DNA of 5,567 bases from Synechococcales cyanobacterium PMM_0002. GTDB taxonomy: Bacteria > Cyanobacteriota > Cyanobacteriia > Elainellales > Elainellaceae. The notes below the pieces were generated by a model that was not told the origin of the DNA, did no database searches, and saw only the letters and a list, made by a program, of their open reading frames with translations. The stretch covers positions 1 to 5,567 of the forward strand of contig CASBQX010000202.1 in NCBI GenBank assembly GCA_949127925.1, in the 5' to 3' direction. Position numbers and translations under genes: made by a program. Numbering within the stretch: position 1 is the stretch's first letter; the number at the start of each line of letters is the position of its first letter. Shown here piece by piece: positions 4,849-5,567 of the stretch.

Positions 4849-5553
4849 ATGCCAAAGCCAAACCGACAAGCTGGTAAAAACATCCGTAAACTTGCGTCCA
4901 AGAGACGATTTAAGGCAATTACTTCCTTTATTTCAGCAGGTGTAGCCGTCTTCTCATTATTTGGCTTGATTAGGATTTATGAGCTTTTTGTCAAATTACT
5001 ATCTCCGATCAATCCATCTCAAGCCCAAATTTCCTCCCTCCAGGTGCCTTTGCCGATTTACGCACTATTTTTGTTAGTTGCCTTGGGTTTAGTGGTCAAT
5101 GGCGTCTATCTTTGGAAACGGGCTAACCATGCAGATCAAGGGGCTAAAGGAGAAGAAGAAGCCGCACAAGAAATGGTTCAGTTAGAACAAGAAGGCTGGC
5201 AAATTGAGTATGGGATGCGACTAGGAAATCGCTTAGGAGATGCCGATATTGTTTGCATTTCGCCCCAAAACAAGGCGTATGTTATTGATGTCAAATCTCA
5301 CCGCGGAACCGTCACCACAGATGGAAAGCTGCTCTACCGCCGGATGGGTAAAACAACCTATCCGTTTGAAAAAAACTTTTTAGACCAGGCGATGAAGCAA
5401 GCCTTGCAGGTGAAGAAACAAAAGGGCTTAAGCTTTGTTACACCCATGGTGGCATTTTCTGATGCCACCGTTTCAATTCCATCTGGCAAGTTGCAGAAGG
5501 TTTATGTGGTTGAAAAATCTAGACTTTTACTTCTGCTAAAGTCTCTCGGCTAA
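4849..5553 (+). CDS. Membrane-anchored NERD-domain (nuclease-related) protein
   Basis: The protein has 234 residues. A basic N-terminus (1-22) is followed by two likely membrane helices (about 23-50 and 66-89), separated by a short loop, and then a NERD domain (about 97-200), which should lie in the cytoplasm. NERD is a PD-(D/E)xK-type fold. Visible core residues are G98-x2-G101-E102, D133 in GDADIV, D147-x-K149 in VIDVKSHRG, and a helix with Q180 (FLDQAMKQA), so the active site looks intact, with Asp in place of the more common Glu before the x-K. Family members occur alone or fused to helicase, kinase or topoisomerase-type domains and are thought to act on DNA or RNA. An in-frame TAA at 4843-4845 fixes the ATG; no Shine-Dalgarno is seen. 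It is preceded by a putative promoter and the 25-bp operator-like repeat. The family call is firm; the substrate is unknown. Confidence 0.88.
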   Translation: MPKPNRQAGKNIRKLASKRRFKAITSFISAGVAVFSLFGLIRIYELFVKLLSPINPSQAQISSLQVPLPIYALFLLVALGLVVNGVYLWKRANHADQGAKGEEEAAQEMVQLEQEGWQIEYGMRLGNRLGDADIVCISPQNKAYVIDVKSHRGTVTTDGKLLYRRMGKTTYPFEKNFLDQAMKQALQVKKQKGLSFVTPMVAFSDATVSIPSGKLQKVYVVEKSRLLLLLKSLG

Positions 5554-5567
5554 AGCGCTCTTTAAGA

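Noticed and set aside
5521..5564. Hairpins at the end of the NERD gene (AGACTTT/AAAGTCT and TAAAG/CTTTA) as a terminator
   Set aside because: The first lies inside the coding sequence and the second is a weak five-pair stem. The window ends before any T run could be seen.
1..5567. CRISPR array, tRNA, rRNA or complete insertion sequence
   Set aside because: No regularly spaced repeats, cloverleaf-like sequence, rRNA motif or terminal inverted repeats with an intact transposase were found on either strand.

Overview
The window looks like a piece of a cyanobacterial chromosome, probably a filamentous or Leptolyngbya-like species, though the genus is a guess. Three things point there: eight perfect copies of the HIP1 octamer GCGATCGC, a DUF1802 protein (a family I know mainly from cyanobacteria), and a C/G-rich dispersed hairpin repeat at the left edge of a type common between cyanobacterial genes. 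All recognised genes are on the + strand.

Left half (1-2536), GC-richer and carrying six of the eight HIP1 sites: a dispersed hairpin repeat (1-72); a promoter-like stretch whose -10 hexamer is duplicated; a DUF1802 protein; a pterin-4a-carbinolamine dehydratase (PCD) with an intact catalytic signature and an unexpected N-terminal hydrophobic export or anchor segment; and a complete IscS/NifS-type cysteine desulfurase, the sulfur donor for Fe-S clusters and other thio-cofactors. These genes are 25-50 bases apart and may be co-transcribed. The desulfurase ends in a 23-bp tandem duplication that shifts its frame. Removing one copy would make its stop overlap the next start as ATGA.

Right half (2562-5567), less GC-rich and looser, has an accessory character: a 71-aa protein of unknown family, 8 bases upstream of an unusually long HicB-type antitoxin-like protein (247 aa, normally about 110-120); a 346-base spacer with three consecutive hairpins; a PIN-like protein that appears to lack the usual catalytic acidic residues; a 421-base spacer with a 26-codon ORF (possibly a transposase N-terminal remnant) and a 25-bp tandem repeat that looks like an operator; and a membrane-anchored NERD-domain (nuclease-related) protein with its active-site residues in place.

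How the genes may work together: the left genes look like ordinary housekeeping. The right genes belong to families linked to toxin-antitoxin or nuclease functions, but no normal HicA toxin or active VapC is seen. The best candidate for something undescribed is the ORF71/extended-HicB pair, followed by the hairpin spacer and the degenerate PIN-like gene. Another recurring feature is two-copy tandem duplications of 11, 23, 15 and 25 bp, each at a functionally sensitive spot: a promoter, a gene end, a protein linker and a putative operator. All assignments come from reading the sequence; no database search was run.
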